Origin: JAKZVK01 sp965237575
Lineage (GTDB): Bacteria; Acidobacteriota; Terriglobia; Bryobacterales; UBA6623
Assembly: GCA_965237575.1 (NCBI GenBank)
Contig: CBDEGI010000004.1
Coordinates: 3,410,001 to 3,474,000, forward strand
Length of the DNA stretch: 64,000 bases
Direction: 5' to 3'
The notes under the pieces were generated by a model. The model had not been told where the DNA came from, ran no database searches, and saw nothing but the letters and a program-made list of their open reading frames with translations. The position numbers and the translations under genes were made by a program. Within the stretch, counting starts at the first letter, position 1; every line of letters starts with the position of its first letter. Below, one piece after another: positions 28,469-37,917 of the stretch.

Positions 28469-28965
28469 AGCTCCCCTATAGTATGCTCACCGCCACCACG
28501 TTCGCCACCCTCCCATCGACGATCAAGACGATTTCCACCCCGCCGCGGCCAAATGAGTGAACGAGGCAGCCCAGTGTTGACCTGATCCACGCCGGCACCC
28601 ATCCTTGACGCAGCGTGCGTCACCACGCCGGCACCCATCCTTGACGCAGCGTGCGTCACTGTGGTAAAAGCTAGGGTATTCTCAGTAGGTTCGTGTGTTT
28701 GACTGCAACTAGCGCCTGAGACGTTACGGGGTTAGTTCAAGCGTGAGCAGCGCCGGTCGGTCGTTCCAAGCAGTATGCGAACAGCGGCAGTTCTGCCGAA
28801 GATAGCTATGTCGGGGCGGGGTTTCTAAAGTTTCTTCTTCCCGCAAACCGCCCAGACGAGGGGTACATTGCTCAGCGGTAGGCAGATAGCCTCGGAACCA
28901 CTGCTAGTGGTCGTTCGAGGTGTGTCCTGCTTGGCTGACGATTGCAAAAGGGAAGGAGCATTAGC
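28469..28965. other. Divergent intergenic region with tandem palindromic repeat
   Basis: About 497 bases between the minus-strand SelA-like gene and the + strand secreted protein. It holds the two 36-bp repeats listed separately and no supported gene. The only other signal is GGAAGGAG (28951-28958), the ribosome-binding site of the downstream gene. Confidence 0.5.
28588..28659. repeat. Two tandem 36-bp repeats each with a perfect palindrome
   Basis: Unit 28588-28623 is repeated exactly at 28624-28659. Each unit ends with TGACGCA-GCG-TGCGTCA, a perfect 7-bp inverted repeat. The location between divergent genes suggests a regulator-binding site, but a recent tandem duplication is equally possible. 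Confidence 0.85.
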
Positions 28966-31059
28966 GTGCGACGGACATTACGGAAGGTTTTGCTGGTTGC
29001 GGCAGTCTCGATCCTTGGATCGCTGGGAGGGGCTGAGCGTGCCCAAGCCCAGTTTCCCCCAACGGAGGGTTTCGCCCGGGCGATCTGTCAGCTCAATTCG
29101 GTCGTCCCCAATCTGCGTGCCGAGGGTCTCGCCGAACGCATCGGCAATATCAGGATCATCTGTATCCCGACGATCGGACGCTTCCTGATTCGGCCTGAGC
29201 AGGTGTACACCCTGGTCAACCTTGGTGTCACCTTGAATGTTTCGGTCACGAACCGAGTCGACATTTACGGCGCGCCGGGTTTTGTGGACGCTGTGCTGAC
29301 GATTAACGGGCAAGACTCGTATCGTCCGCTGCTGATCTCGGACACGGACTATGCCAACCAGGTGGGCCACTTGGTGGGGATCAACGAAACCTTCCCCAGT
29401 CAATGTCCGAGCTACTTGAACCCGAACATCAACCCCTCCCCGCCGTTCTCGCCGCCGTTCTACCCAGGTTCGCCACTGCCACGGGTGTTCGACCCCCGCT
29501 GGCCCTGCCCGCAGTTGGCACGAAAGGAGGGCCCGCGGCGCGTGGTTTGGGATGGAGTCAAGGTACCCTTCCCCGGCGTGGACGCCGCCGTCGCGCAGGC
29601 TCCGTTCGGTCCCAATCTCGTGCCATCTTTTCCCGAGACCACCGTCATTGAGATCACCAATATTCGCGCCAACGCAGCGGAATTGGGCGTCACGCCGGAC
29701 ACAAACCCCGGCACCGTCCAAGTCACGGCCTCTATCGACATTAGCGGGCCTTCGACGCTCTCGTTTACCAGGAACACAGCCAACGTGGGCATCCCGCAGG
29801 TCGCCCTTCGAACGCGGTTCGATGCGGGCGCCGTGGGGCTGCAATGCCTGACCGACTCCGGCCATGTCATGGTGACGCTTGATGAGGGCTTCGCCAGCGC
29901 CTTCAAGACACTCGGGGCGCCGACCTTCAGCCGGCCGTTCGACCAGGCAGAGAACGGTTATCCGGCACTGGACGGCGGTACCGTGACGATCGGACCGAAT
30001 CTGCCCATCACCGTGCCGGTCGCCGCTCCATTCTCTCCGCCCGGACTAAACAGCGGTACCGGCGGCGGTGCCACGCAGGCCACTCGCTTCATGGTCCGCC
30101 TGTCGAGTATCCCAGGTGGGGTTGTGCCGACGGTCCCCAAGATCATCAATAACGAGTCTGGTGAGATGGGTTGCGAACCGGACCCGGACTTCACTGGGTT
30201 GCTGTGTCTGCAGTTGGTTCTGGGTACGGACGCGAATGGGGCCGGCGGGTCGACCAGCTCGGGCGACGGGGCAGGCGATCTCTACACCGTGCCGCTCGAC
30301 GCGGCCGGCAACGGTTTCGTCATCTACGAGGTCAAGGACGGGGATCCGTTTCTCCCCGAGTCGATCGGCATCCCTATTTGGTTCGACTGGACGTTTAACC
30401 CAGCGAGCGATTTTCCTGAGATTGGGAGTGGTCAGGTCGATGTCAGATTAGCGCCGCTGAGTGACGTCGGCATATGTTCCAACGAGCCGACGCCCCGCTT
30501 TGTCGACGTAGGCGCCGATCCGTTCACAGTGTTGACGATCGTGCGCTGCTCGACGACCCTGCTATTCCCGTTCGTTACGAACCAGACCGGCTTCGACACC
30601 GGCATCGCCGTGTCGAACACGTCCGAAGACTGGAAAGGGACGGCGAAACAACGGGGCACCTGCATGGTGCACTACATCGGCAGCATCGGGAATAACGGAC
30701 CGAGGGTGCCGATGGATGAGACCTCGGCGATCATCGAGGGCGGTGAACAGATGACGTTTACGCTCTCGGCGGGTAACCCAGTGTGGGGACTGGTCGGGGC
30801 GCCGGACTTCCAAGGCTTCCTGGTGGTCATGTGCGAATTCCAGTTCGCGCATGGGTATGCGTTCGTCACCGACGGAGCGGCAGGGATTCCGACGCTGGCG
30901 CAGGGTTACCTAGCGCTGGTGCTGCAATATGACCGCGACGGTAACCGCCTTATTGACTGTCACCAAGGCGGGCACAACGGGGGCGGCGGCAAGGGCTTTC
31001 GCACCATCAGCAACGGCGCCCGCTCTCTGGGCTGCCCATCGGAGGGGTTGAACCACTAG
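28966..31059 (+). CDS. Large secreted protein, paralogue of the gene at 31682-33648
   Basis: A 697-residue exported protein; GTG 28966 has GGAAGGAG eight bases upstream and gives a signal peptide (MRRTLRKVLLVAAVSILG, cleavage near AQAQF). The N-terminal half is beta-rich (VYTLVNLGVTLNVSVTNR; VIEITNIRANAAELGV). Further on are HVMVTLDEGFASAFKTLG and NGFVIYEVKDGDPFLPE, and a C-terminal module of about 190 residues (LLFPFVTNQTGFDTGIAVSN, CMVHYIGSIG, CEFQFAHGYAFVTDGA, LAQGYLALVLQYD) that recurs in Acidobacterial secreted proteins. No enzymatic motif seen; a surface or matrix protein is likely. Its paralogue 620 bases downstream is organised the same way. Confidence 0.75.
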   Translation: MRRTLRKVLLVAAVSILGSLGGAERAQAQFPPTEGFARAICQLNSVVPNLRAEGLAERIGNIRIICIPTIGRFLIRPEQVYTLVNLGVTLNVSVTNRVDIYGAPGFVDAVLTINGQDSYRPLLISDTDYANQVGHLVGINETFPSQCPSYLNPNINPSPPFSPPFYPGSPLPRVFDPRWPCPQLARKEGPRRVVWDGVKVPFPGVDAAVAQAPFGPNLVPSFPETTVIEITNIRANAAELGVTPDTNPGTVQVTASIDISGPSTLSFTRNTANVGIPQVALRTRFDAGAVGLQCLTDSGHVMVTLDEGFASAFKTLGAPTFSRPFDQAENGYPALDGGTVTIGPNLPITVPVAAPFSPPGLNSGTGGGATQATRFMVRLSSIPGGVVPTVPKIINNESGEMGCEPDPDFTGLLCLQLVLGTDANGAGGSTSSGDGAGDLYTVPLDAAGNGFVIYEVKDGDPFLPESIGIPIWFDWTFNPASDFPEIGSGQVDVRLAPLSDVGICSNEPTPRFVDVGADPFTVLTIVRCSTTLLFPFVTNQTGFDTGIAVSNTSEDWKGTAKQRGTCMVHYIGSIGNNGPRVPMDETSAIIEGGEQMTFTLSAGNPVWGLVGAPDFQGFLVVMCEFQFAHGYAFVTDGAAGIPTLAQGYLALVLQYDRDGNRLIDCHQGGHNGGGGKGFRTISNGARSLGCPSEGLNH

Positions 31060-31394
31060 CGCCGGAGGCCCCAGCAGTCGTAGCGCCCGGCAGCACAGGT
31101 TTCTATCACCGCCGCGAAAAGGGGGTTGACTCTCCGGCCGCGGGTGTGGTTCTAAATGCTGCGTGGGGTGTTTGCAGCCCCCGAAGGACGTGTGGGTTCG
31201 TCCCTTGGTGAAGTTCGACATGGCAAATGGTGGCGCGCGAGGCGCTCCGCCAGTACCGTGGCTGAAAGATCGAGGGTGCGTCGACGGAAGAAGAATCGCT
31301 ATGCGAGGCCCCGGCTGGATCGGGGTTCGACAAAAGATGTGTTCTGTGTGGCGTAAGCGAGTGACTACTGTATCTTGTGGAGAAAAAGGAGAAA
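31060..31394 (+). other. Intergenic region upstream of MITE copy 1
   Basis: About 335 bases. TTGACT (31126-31131) followed after 18 bases by TTCTAA is a weak promoter candidate. No gene recognised. Confidence 0.3.
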
Positions 31395-31666
31395 TGGGGT
31401 ATCCACTTGACTCAGGTAGCCCCTAGGCGTTGTGGTTTGGTCGATCCATGGACGCCAGCACACTGCACCCAGAATGCACCCTGGGGCGCCAGACGCCGGT
31501 CTGCAGGCAATTGGGCCACGAGGCTGCGTTTCGGGCCGATCAAGGATTACGCACGCGCCATGGCCATCGCAGGCTTGGAAACGTGGTGCTATCGGCAAGC
31601 CTTTCCGGGGGCCGCCAATGGCCAACCACAGTATGTTGTGGTCACCTGAGTCAAATGGATACCCCA
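31395..31666. mobile_element. 272-bp MITE-like element, copy 1
   Basis: Begins TGGGGTATCCACTTGACTC and ends with its inverted counterpart; the 23-base terminal inverted repeats differ at one position. It is identical over its full length to the element at 33933-34204. It is flanked by an 8-base direct repeat AAAGGAGA (31385-31392 and 31669-31676), a probable target-site duplication. No credible gene lies inside, so it must be moved in trans. The right-hand duplication forms the Shine-Dalgarno of the gene at 31682. Confidence 0.9.
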
Positions 31667-31681
31667 CTAAAGGAGATTGAG

Positions 31682-33648
31682 ATGGCAGCGATGAAAAAGA
31701 TCTCGTTGGTGCTGGCGGTGGTGATGCTGGCACTGGCGAACGTGGGCGTGGCGAGCGCCCAGTTTGTGGACTTTCCGATGCAGCCGCTGGGACGCATCAC
31801 TTGCGTCGCCACGTTTGTGCCCAACCTGTTACGGTCGGAGAACCTCTCTGCCCGCACCGGTGACTCACGGCTGGACTGTACCAACGACGGCGTGTTCAAC
31901 CCCTTCACGCCGAATAACATTACGCAGTACGTGTTGATGAACGTCAACCTGACGCTGAACACGGCTGTGACCAACATGTTGGCCGGGGGCGACGCGCTGG
32001 TCGTCGTCAACGACAACAACGCTTGGAATCCCCAGGTCGGGTCGTTGTTGCCCGACGATGGCTGTGGGTTCATCCTCGGCAGTTTTGGGGGCTCATTCCC
32101 GGTGCCGGACCAACGCTATCCGTGTCCGCAGAAGGCCTTCATCTCGGGGCCGTCGACGCTGACCTGGAACGGGATTCAGTTCCCGGTGCCGGGCGCGCCG
32201 AATGACCTGAGCGCCCTGCCGGCGCCGGACATGAATGGCATTCCGATCTGCGACGACTTCTTCGACCAGGTGAGCACGGACTCGTGCTTTGACCTGACGA
32301 CGACGTTGCGGTTCACCAACGTACGGGGCAACGCGGCGGCGCTGGGGGCCGGCGGGACGATCATTGCGACCTTGGGCGTGACGGCGTTTGCATCGATCTC
32401 GGTGCAGACCAACCAAGGCGCGGTGGGCATCATCCTGCAGGGCCTGATCACGAGCGTCACCCCGGCACCGGCGGGGCTGCAGTGCGAGCACTACGAAAAC
32501 GGCTTCTTGGTTCACCTCGACGAAGGATTTGCGGCGGCGTTCAAGACGCTGGGCGAGCCTTCGTTTGTGAACGGAGACAACGCGACCGAGAACGGCTATC
32601 CGGTGTTGGAGGACAACCGTCCGTTTGCCGATCCCCAACCGGACGGGGGGACTGGAGGCGCCGCCACGCAGGCGACGCGCTTCATCATCCGCCTCACCAA
32701 CGCACCGGCGGGGCTGACGATCAGAGCGCCGGGCGCCTGGGAGCAAACCACTACCGTCGCCCTGGGCGGCGGCGTTAACCCGGGTCGCTGCGATGTGGAT
32801 CCGATCAGCCCCGGCAGCGCCAACGCCTTGTGTGTCGAACGGGTCGCGGGCACGGACGTGAACGGCGCCGGAGGTTCGACCGCTGGGACGGCGACGACCG
32901 GCGGCGACGACGACTACGCGGTGCCCCTGGACGCCAGCGGCAATGGGTACATCGTGTACGAGCTCAAGGACGGCGATCCGTTCTTGCCGCAGGGCCTGTG
33001 GATTCCGTTCAGTGTCGATTGGTGGCCGGACACGAGTCTAGACTTGCCGGCGATCGGCTCGGGGCAGGTGGACGCGCGGTTTGCACCGTTGAGCACCGTC
33101 GGTGTGTGGCAAGCAACGAACCGAAGCCACGATTTGTGGACGTGGGCGCCGATCCGGTGACGGTCGTGACGGTGGTGAGATGCGCGACCACGTTGCTGTT
33201 CCCGTTCGTAACCAACCGCTTCGGATTTGACACGGGCATCGCGGTGTCGAACACGTCCGAAGACTGGAAGGGGACGGCGAAACAGCGGGGCGTCTGCATG
33301 GTGCACTACATCGGCAACATCGGGGATGACGGACCGAGGGTACCGATGGATGAGACCTCGGGGGTCATCGAGGGCGGTGAACAGATGACGTTTACGCTCT
33401 CGGCGGGCAACCCGATATGGGACCTGGTCGGAGCGCCGGACTTCCAAGGCTTCCTGGTGATCATGTGCGAGTTCCAATGGGCACATGGGTATGCATTCAT
33501 CACCGACGGAGCGGCGGGGATTCCGACGCTGGCACAGGGGTATCTGGCCCTGGTGCTGCAATATGACGCCAGCGGCGCCCGCCTGATTGACTGCCAATTC
33601 CGGGGCGGCGCGCACGTAGGCTGCCCCTCGGAGGGCCTGAACCACTAA
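31682..33648 (+). pseudogene. Large secreted protein, paralogue of 28966-31059, with one frameshift
   Basis: From ATG 31682 (AAAGGAGA six bases upstream) a signal peptide (MKKISLVLAVVMLALANVG, cleavage near ASAQF) leads into a protein collinear with the upstream paralogue: YVLMNVNLTLNTAVTN, FLVHLDEGFAAAFKTLGEP, ATQATRFIIRL, GYIVYELKDGDPFLP. After LSTVGV near 33110 one base is missing and the frame closes at 33160, while the next frame continues SNEPKPRFVDVGADP and the complete C-terminal module to GCPSEGLNH at 33648. With the base restored the product would be 655 residues. Everything downstream of the break is highly conserved, so a base-calling error or very recent mutation is likely. Confidence 0.75.
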
Positions 33649-33680
33649 GGGTTCACCCTACGCAATCAACCTTTCAACCA

Positions 33681-33707
33681 GAGGGGGGGCTTCGGCCCCC
33701 CTCTTTT
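33681..33707 (+). terminator. Rho-independent terminator
   Basis: GAGGGGGGGC, a TTCG tetraloop, GCCCCCCTC and then TTTTT form a 9-bp stem with one bulged G followed by a T-run. It ends the transcript of the second secreted paralogue. Confidence 0.9.
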
Positions 33708-33932
33708 TGTTTCGCTGCCACGCACGTTTTCAATCGCCCGGTCAGTGGGCGAGGACCGGTTGCTCAACATCTAAGGAGAGGTGGCGCGGCTTAGCCGTCT
33801 TCCGAGCGCGCGGAACTCTTGGGTGCGTGTGTACGTTTACGCACACTTACGGCGCCAAGCATCGGCCTTGCTGCGTCGTTGAACCCGCCAAAGCGACCTT
33901 GCCGGCTTCACGCTAGGCCCCAAAACTGATAA

Positions 33933-34204
33933 TGGGGTATCCACTTGACTCAGGTAGCCCCTAGGCGTTGTGGTTTGGTCGATCCATGGACGCCAGCACA
34001 CTGCACCCAGAATGCACCCTGGGGCGCCAGACGCCGGTCTGCAGGCAATTGGGCCACGAGGCTGCGTTTCGGGCCGATCAAGGATTACGCACGCGCCATG
34101 GCCATCGCAGGCTTGGAAACGTGGTGCTATCGGCAAGCCTTTCCGGGGGCCGCCAATGGCCAACCACAGTATGTTGTGGTCACCTGAGTCAAATGGATAC
34201 CCCA
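33933..34204. mobile_element. 272-bp MITE-like element, copy 2
   Basis: Identical to the element at 31395-31666. Flanked by an 8-base direct repeat AACTGATA (33924-33931 and 34207-34214), consistent with target-site duplication. It lies between the terminator at 33681 and the gene at 34275, whose ribosome site AAAAGGGAG is intact 50 bases downstream. Confidence 0.9.
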
Positions 34205-34274
34205 CTAACTGATATTATCGAGTTCACGCCCCGCATTTGCCGTCCGCGCCGATAACTGAAAAGGGAGTTTTTGC

Positions 34275-37200
34275 ATGCTGAAGCTTTGCCAGAGCTTCGT
34301 GTATCCGGCAATCTTTTGTTTGGCCGCCGCCTTGTCGTGGGGCCAGGACCGAACCTTCTTGTTGCCGTCCGGCGGTTCCAATGTCATCACGGTTCTGGAC
34401 GCGGCGGACTTGACCTTTGCCGGTTCGGTGCCAGCCGCCGTGTCAACGTTCAAGATTCTTGCCACTCCGCAGGGCACCAAGTACTACATGATCAGCCGCA
34501 CCCGCACCGACGCGATCATTGTGGTCAACGCCCAGACGCTCGAGGTGATCAAGCGCATCACTCTCGACTCCGGTGTCTCGGACGCCGCCGTGACTCCTAA
34601 CGGCGAGAACCTTATCGTGGCCGCGGGACGACTGCGCATCTTCAGCACCGAGACGGACGAAGAGGTGGGCGACGATATCGATGTCGGGGGCCCGCCGGCG
34701 GAGGTTGAGGTCAGTCAGCGGTCCACGCGAGCGTATGTCTTGGCCTCGGGGGGCCGGGCCATCACCGTCGTGGACCTCACCGCGAGGGTGGTCGTTGCGA
34801 CCATCGACACGCCCCGGACCGTATCGATCGGCCTTGTCGAACAGGCAAACCGCTTGGTGGGGCTCCAGGATGCCGGGCTGCAGTCCTACGATCTCAGGAC
34901 CCTTGAAGAAGGAGACTTGATCCCGCCGGCTCTTCCGATCACCAACGGCATCATCAATCCCATTCCCGGCACTTCGCGGGTCTTCGTTCAGAACGGCGGA
35001 TCCGCCCCGAGAAATACGTCACAGGTATTCAACTTGATCGAGCGCACGGTGAACCCGGTGGGCTCGATTGGAGCGTTCAGTATCCGTCGGGTGGTGTTCG
35101 CCGGAGCCGACCGTGGCTTCGCCGTCGTCTCCAACTTGGAGGATGTTGTCGAACTCGATCTGACGGCCGCTCCGACGATCACCGTTACGCCGCTGGACAT
35201 TGGCTTCGCCGCGCGCAGCCTGTCCGTCTCTCCGAACGGAAAATTGGTTTACGTTTCTTCGCTCTCGGAAGGGGCCGTCGCACGCTACGACGTGACGACG
35301 GGGACCGTCACCCACACGATCATGCCCGCCATCGCACCAAGCGAGAACGCAACGATTTTCGCGCCGTCTCCGCGGCCGCCGGCCACCATGACCATCGTTG
35401 GGGGGCAGGATCAGTTCGTTGCGCCGGGGTTTACCACCCCGCTGACTCTGACGGTGCGCGTCACCGACGACGATGAGAATCCACTGTTTGGTGTACCTAT
35501 CTTTTTCGACGCTCCCACTAGTGACGAGATTAGTTTCGACGTGGAGCAGCCGGTCAGGACCAACAGCCAGGGCATTGTAGCCGTTAACGCAACCGTCGCA
35601 TCGTTGCCCGCGCCGGCCGCATTGGAGCCCGAAACGCCGGATACAACGTCTCTTTCGTCTGTGGCGTTAGATGCCGGTGCGGCCCCGGTTCCGACAGCGC
35701 TCACCGTCAACCCTCCGACCGGAACCGGCGACGACGTGATCGAAACCATCCCGATCAGCGCAGTGACCGGCGGCGCCCTGTCTGTCTTGTTCAACCTCAA
35801 TATCATTCGGGTGACAGGGATCCATATCGTAAGAGGGAACTATCAGACTGCGTTCCCCAGAAAGCCGTTCCGCGAGCCCTTCGTGGTTCTGGCCACGGAT
35901 GACGTGGGAAAGCCGCTGCCCTCTGACACCCTGATCCTTTTCAGCCCTTTCGGGGCTGATTGCGGGGAGATCGTGGTCCCGGTTGACGCCAACGGTTTCG
36001 CCCAGGTCGAGTGCGTTGCGCAAGAATTGCCACCCAATGTTCCCTTTGTCCGCGCAGGGACGATCACCACATCGGTCCTCGGTATGCCCTCGCTCGGCAA
36101 AGCCATTTTCGACCTCTCCGTTTCGATTGGGGCGGAACTTCTCGAGATTGTCAATGTTTCGGGGGACGGGCAATCGGGGGACACGGACATGCCCCTGGCG
36201 GCACCGCTCGTGTTCCGTCTGGAATCCCCGTTTACCGGACTCGGCGCCACTCTAACGGGCATCCAGATCGTCCAGGATCCGGGTACGGGCTCGCCCGCAA
36301 TCATCAGCCCGCGCTTTGCCGCCGTCCGGCAAAACGTGGATACACCTGTCTCGGTGATCTTGGGGCCGCGTCCCGGTACCGTGGTCATCCGTGCCATCGT
36401 CAGTTCACCAGAGGCCCCGTCCGTCACTTTCACCATTGATGCGGTCGGAGGGCTCCCGATACGGTTCGAGCAGGAAGGCAACCAACAGAGCGCACGGATT
36501 GGGCGGCTCCTGCCGGAGACGCTTCGCCTCCGCGTTTTCAATGAATCCGGTGAAGTGATTCGCTTTCCGGAAGTCGCCTGGATGGTCGTGAGCGGGGATG
36601 CGTCCCTGCTAACCGGCTCCGACCCTGACGGCGCCACCGCTATCGTGCAACTTGGGATTACGCCCGGGCCCATTGTGATCCGGGCGACCATTGGGGCCCT
36701 GGTAGCGACCTTCAACGCAACGGCCACACCCCCAGAGCCGGCCTTCATCACGGGAACTACGGGTGAAGGGCAAACCCTGCAAGTCGGTGAGGTTTCGGAT
36801 CCCCTGGTGGTGGAACTCCTCGAAGCTAACGGCAGTCCGGCCTTTAGCGTGCCGGTGGACTACTTCGGGCCTGCCAACGTTGAGTTGACCTCGATCGAAG
36901 AGGGTGGGCCGGTGGGCAACCCGCTCCGGCTGATCTCAGACCTCCAAGGGCTTTCCGGCGTGACGGTGCGGCTGTTGGGGATCCCGATCGCCCTCGACGC
37001 CGCCGGTACTCTCCAAAAGCAAACCATGAGCAATGTTGTCATCACGGCCTCGGTTGGCACCGGTCTTTCCACGTCCTTCACCATTGACGTTGTGGGGCGT
37101 GATCCCGTCTTCCAAACCGCGAGTGTCACCAACGCCGCCACTTTCCTCGCGGGCGTCGTGCCGGGAAGCTTGGCCAGCATCTTCGGCGTTGGTCTTTCCG

Positions 37201-37820
37201 AGGGCGTCGTGGGCACGGTTCAGGCGGGGGGTGCAACCACCTTTGCTGGAACAACCGTTCGGTTCGGCGGCGTCGCAGCCCCGCTGCTGAGCATTACGAA
37301 TCAGGAGGGCGTGGAGCAGATCAACCTACAGGTGCCGTTCGAGACTCCCGCGGGCCAGATAACAACCGTCGAGGTCGACAACAACGACACGGCCCTGTCG
37401 GTCCAGGGCGTACCGGTGTTCTCCTCTCAAGCGGGCATCTTTGAAGTGCCCGTGGGCGGCGGCGCGACCGTCAGCTCGGTGATCCGCATGGCTGACTTCT
37501 CTCTGATCACGCCTGCGAATCCTGCCGCCAAGGGTGAAGCCGTCGCGCTTTTCTTTACGGGTGGCGGCAATGTGACTCCGCCGGTGGGTACCGGCGTGCT
37601 CGGGCCGGCCGACCCCTCGGTGATGGTCTTGCCGGTGGAAGTCGAGGTGGATGGGCGGCCCGCAACCGTGCTCTTCAGCGGTTACGCTCCCGAGTTCCTG
37701 GGCCTGTTTCAGACCAACCTTCTGATCCCCGAGGACGCGGAGTGCGGCACGCGATCGTTGCTGGCAAGAGTTGGCGGCGTCGCCAGTCCCCCGAGCACCA
37801 TTGGCGTGGCTTGCCCCTAG
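34275..37820 (+). CDS. Secreted propeller/Ig-repeat protein with Solibacter-type C-terminal domain
   Basis: A 1181-residue exported protein. Signal peptide 1-23 (ending SWGQD). Residues about 30-370 are YVTN-type propeller repeats (VITVLDAADLTFAGSVPAA; IIVVNAQTLEVIKRITLD; SVSPNGKLVYVSSL). Residues about 380-930 are bacterial Ig-like repeats (VRVTDDDENPLFGVPIFFD; VNATVASLP; PEVAWMVVSGDASLL). The C-terminus from about 945 (VTNAATFLAGVVPGSLASIFG; QINLQVPFETP; ALFFTGGGNVTPP; LGLFQTNLLIPED) matches the TIGR03437 domain of Solibacter-type secreted proteins. No catalytic motif; an extracellular or surface-associated structural or adhesive role is likely. Confidence 0.88.
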   Translation: MLKLCQSFVYPAIFCLAAALSWGQDRTFLLPSGGSNVITVLDAADLTFAGSVPAAVSTFKILATPQGTKYYMISRTRTDAIIVVNAQTLEVIKRITLDSGVSDAAVTPNGENLIVAAGRLRIFSTETDEEVGDDIDVGGPPAEVEVSQRSTRAYVLASGGRAITVVDLTARVVVATIDTPRTVSIGLVEQANRLVGLQDAGLQSYDLRTLEEGDLIPPALPITNGIINPIPGTSRVFVQNGGSAPRNTSQVFNLIERTVNPVGSIGAFSIRRVVFAGADRGFAVVSNLEDVVELDLTAAPTITVTPLDIGFAARSLSVSPNGKLVYVSSLSEGAVARYDVTTGTVTHTIMPAIAPSENATIFAPSPRPPATMTIVGGQDQFVAPGFTTPLTLTVRVTDDDENPLFGVPIFFDAPTSDEISFDVEQPVRTNSQGIVAVNATVASLPAPAALEPETPDTTSLSSVALDAGAAPVPTALTVNPPTGTGDDVIETIPISAVTGGALSVLFNLNIIRVTGIHIVRGNYQTAFPRKPFREPFVVLATDDVGKPLPSDTLILFSPFGADCGEIVVPVDANGFAQVECVAQELPPNVPFVRAGTITTSVLGMPSLGKAIFDLSVSIGAELLEIVNVSGDGQSGDTDMPLAAPLVFRLESPFTGLGATLTGIQIVQDPGTGSPAIISPRFAAVRQNVDTPVSVILGPRPGTVVIRAIVSSPEAPSVTFTIDAVGGLPIRFEQEGNQQSARIGRLLPETLRLRVFNESGEVIRFPEVAWMVVSGDASLLTGSDPDGATAIVQLGITPGPIVIRATIGALVATFNATATPPEPAFITGTTGEGQTLQVGEVSDPLVVELLEANGSPAFSVPVDYFGPANVELTSIEEGGPVGNPLRLISDLQGLSGVTVRLLGIPIALDAAGTLQKQTMSNVVITASVGTGLSTSFTIDVVGRDPVFQTASVTNAATFLAGVVPGSLASIFGVGLSEGVVGTVQAGGATTFAGTTVRFGGVAAPLLSITNQEGVEQINLQVPFETPAGQITTVEVDNNDTALSVQGVPVFSSQAGIFEVPVGGGATVSSVIRMADFSLITPANPAAKGEAVALFFTGGGNVTPPVGTGVLGPADPSVMVLPVEVEVDGRPATVLFSGYAPEFLGLFQTNLLIPEDAECGTRSLLARVGGVASPPSTIGVACP

Positions 37821-37879
37821 CTATTCAGCCAGGGGCGACTTCCGCGCAAGGCGCTTGACCAGGCCTTGCAATCATGTCT

Positions 37880-37895
37880 GAGGCCACAAGGCCTC
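37880..37895. terminator. Hairpin between convergent genes
   Basis: GAGGCC-ACAA-GGCCTC is a perfect 6-bp stem with a 4-base loop between the convergent stops at 37820 and 37918. It lacks a T-run, so it is only a possible terminator. Confidence 0.35.
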
Positions 37896-37917
37896 CCTTG
37901 GGGCCCACGCCGTCCAC

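Noticed and set aside
28588..28659. Repeats considered as a CRISPR array
   Set aside because: Only two units, directly adjacent without spacers, and no cas genes.
31126..31155. TTGACT / TTCTAA as promoter of the second secreted paralogue
   Set aside because: Weak -10 and about 530 bases from the gene, with the MITE in between; kept only as a note in the intergenic entry.
31377..31680. Open frames inside the MITE copies (also 33945-34212)
   Set aside because: They exist only because two identical non-coding elements share frames; no start signal and low-complexity products.
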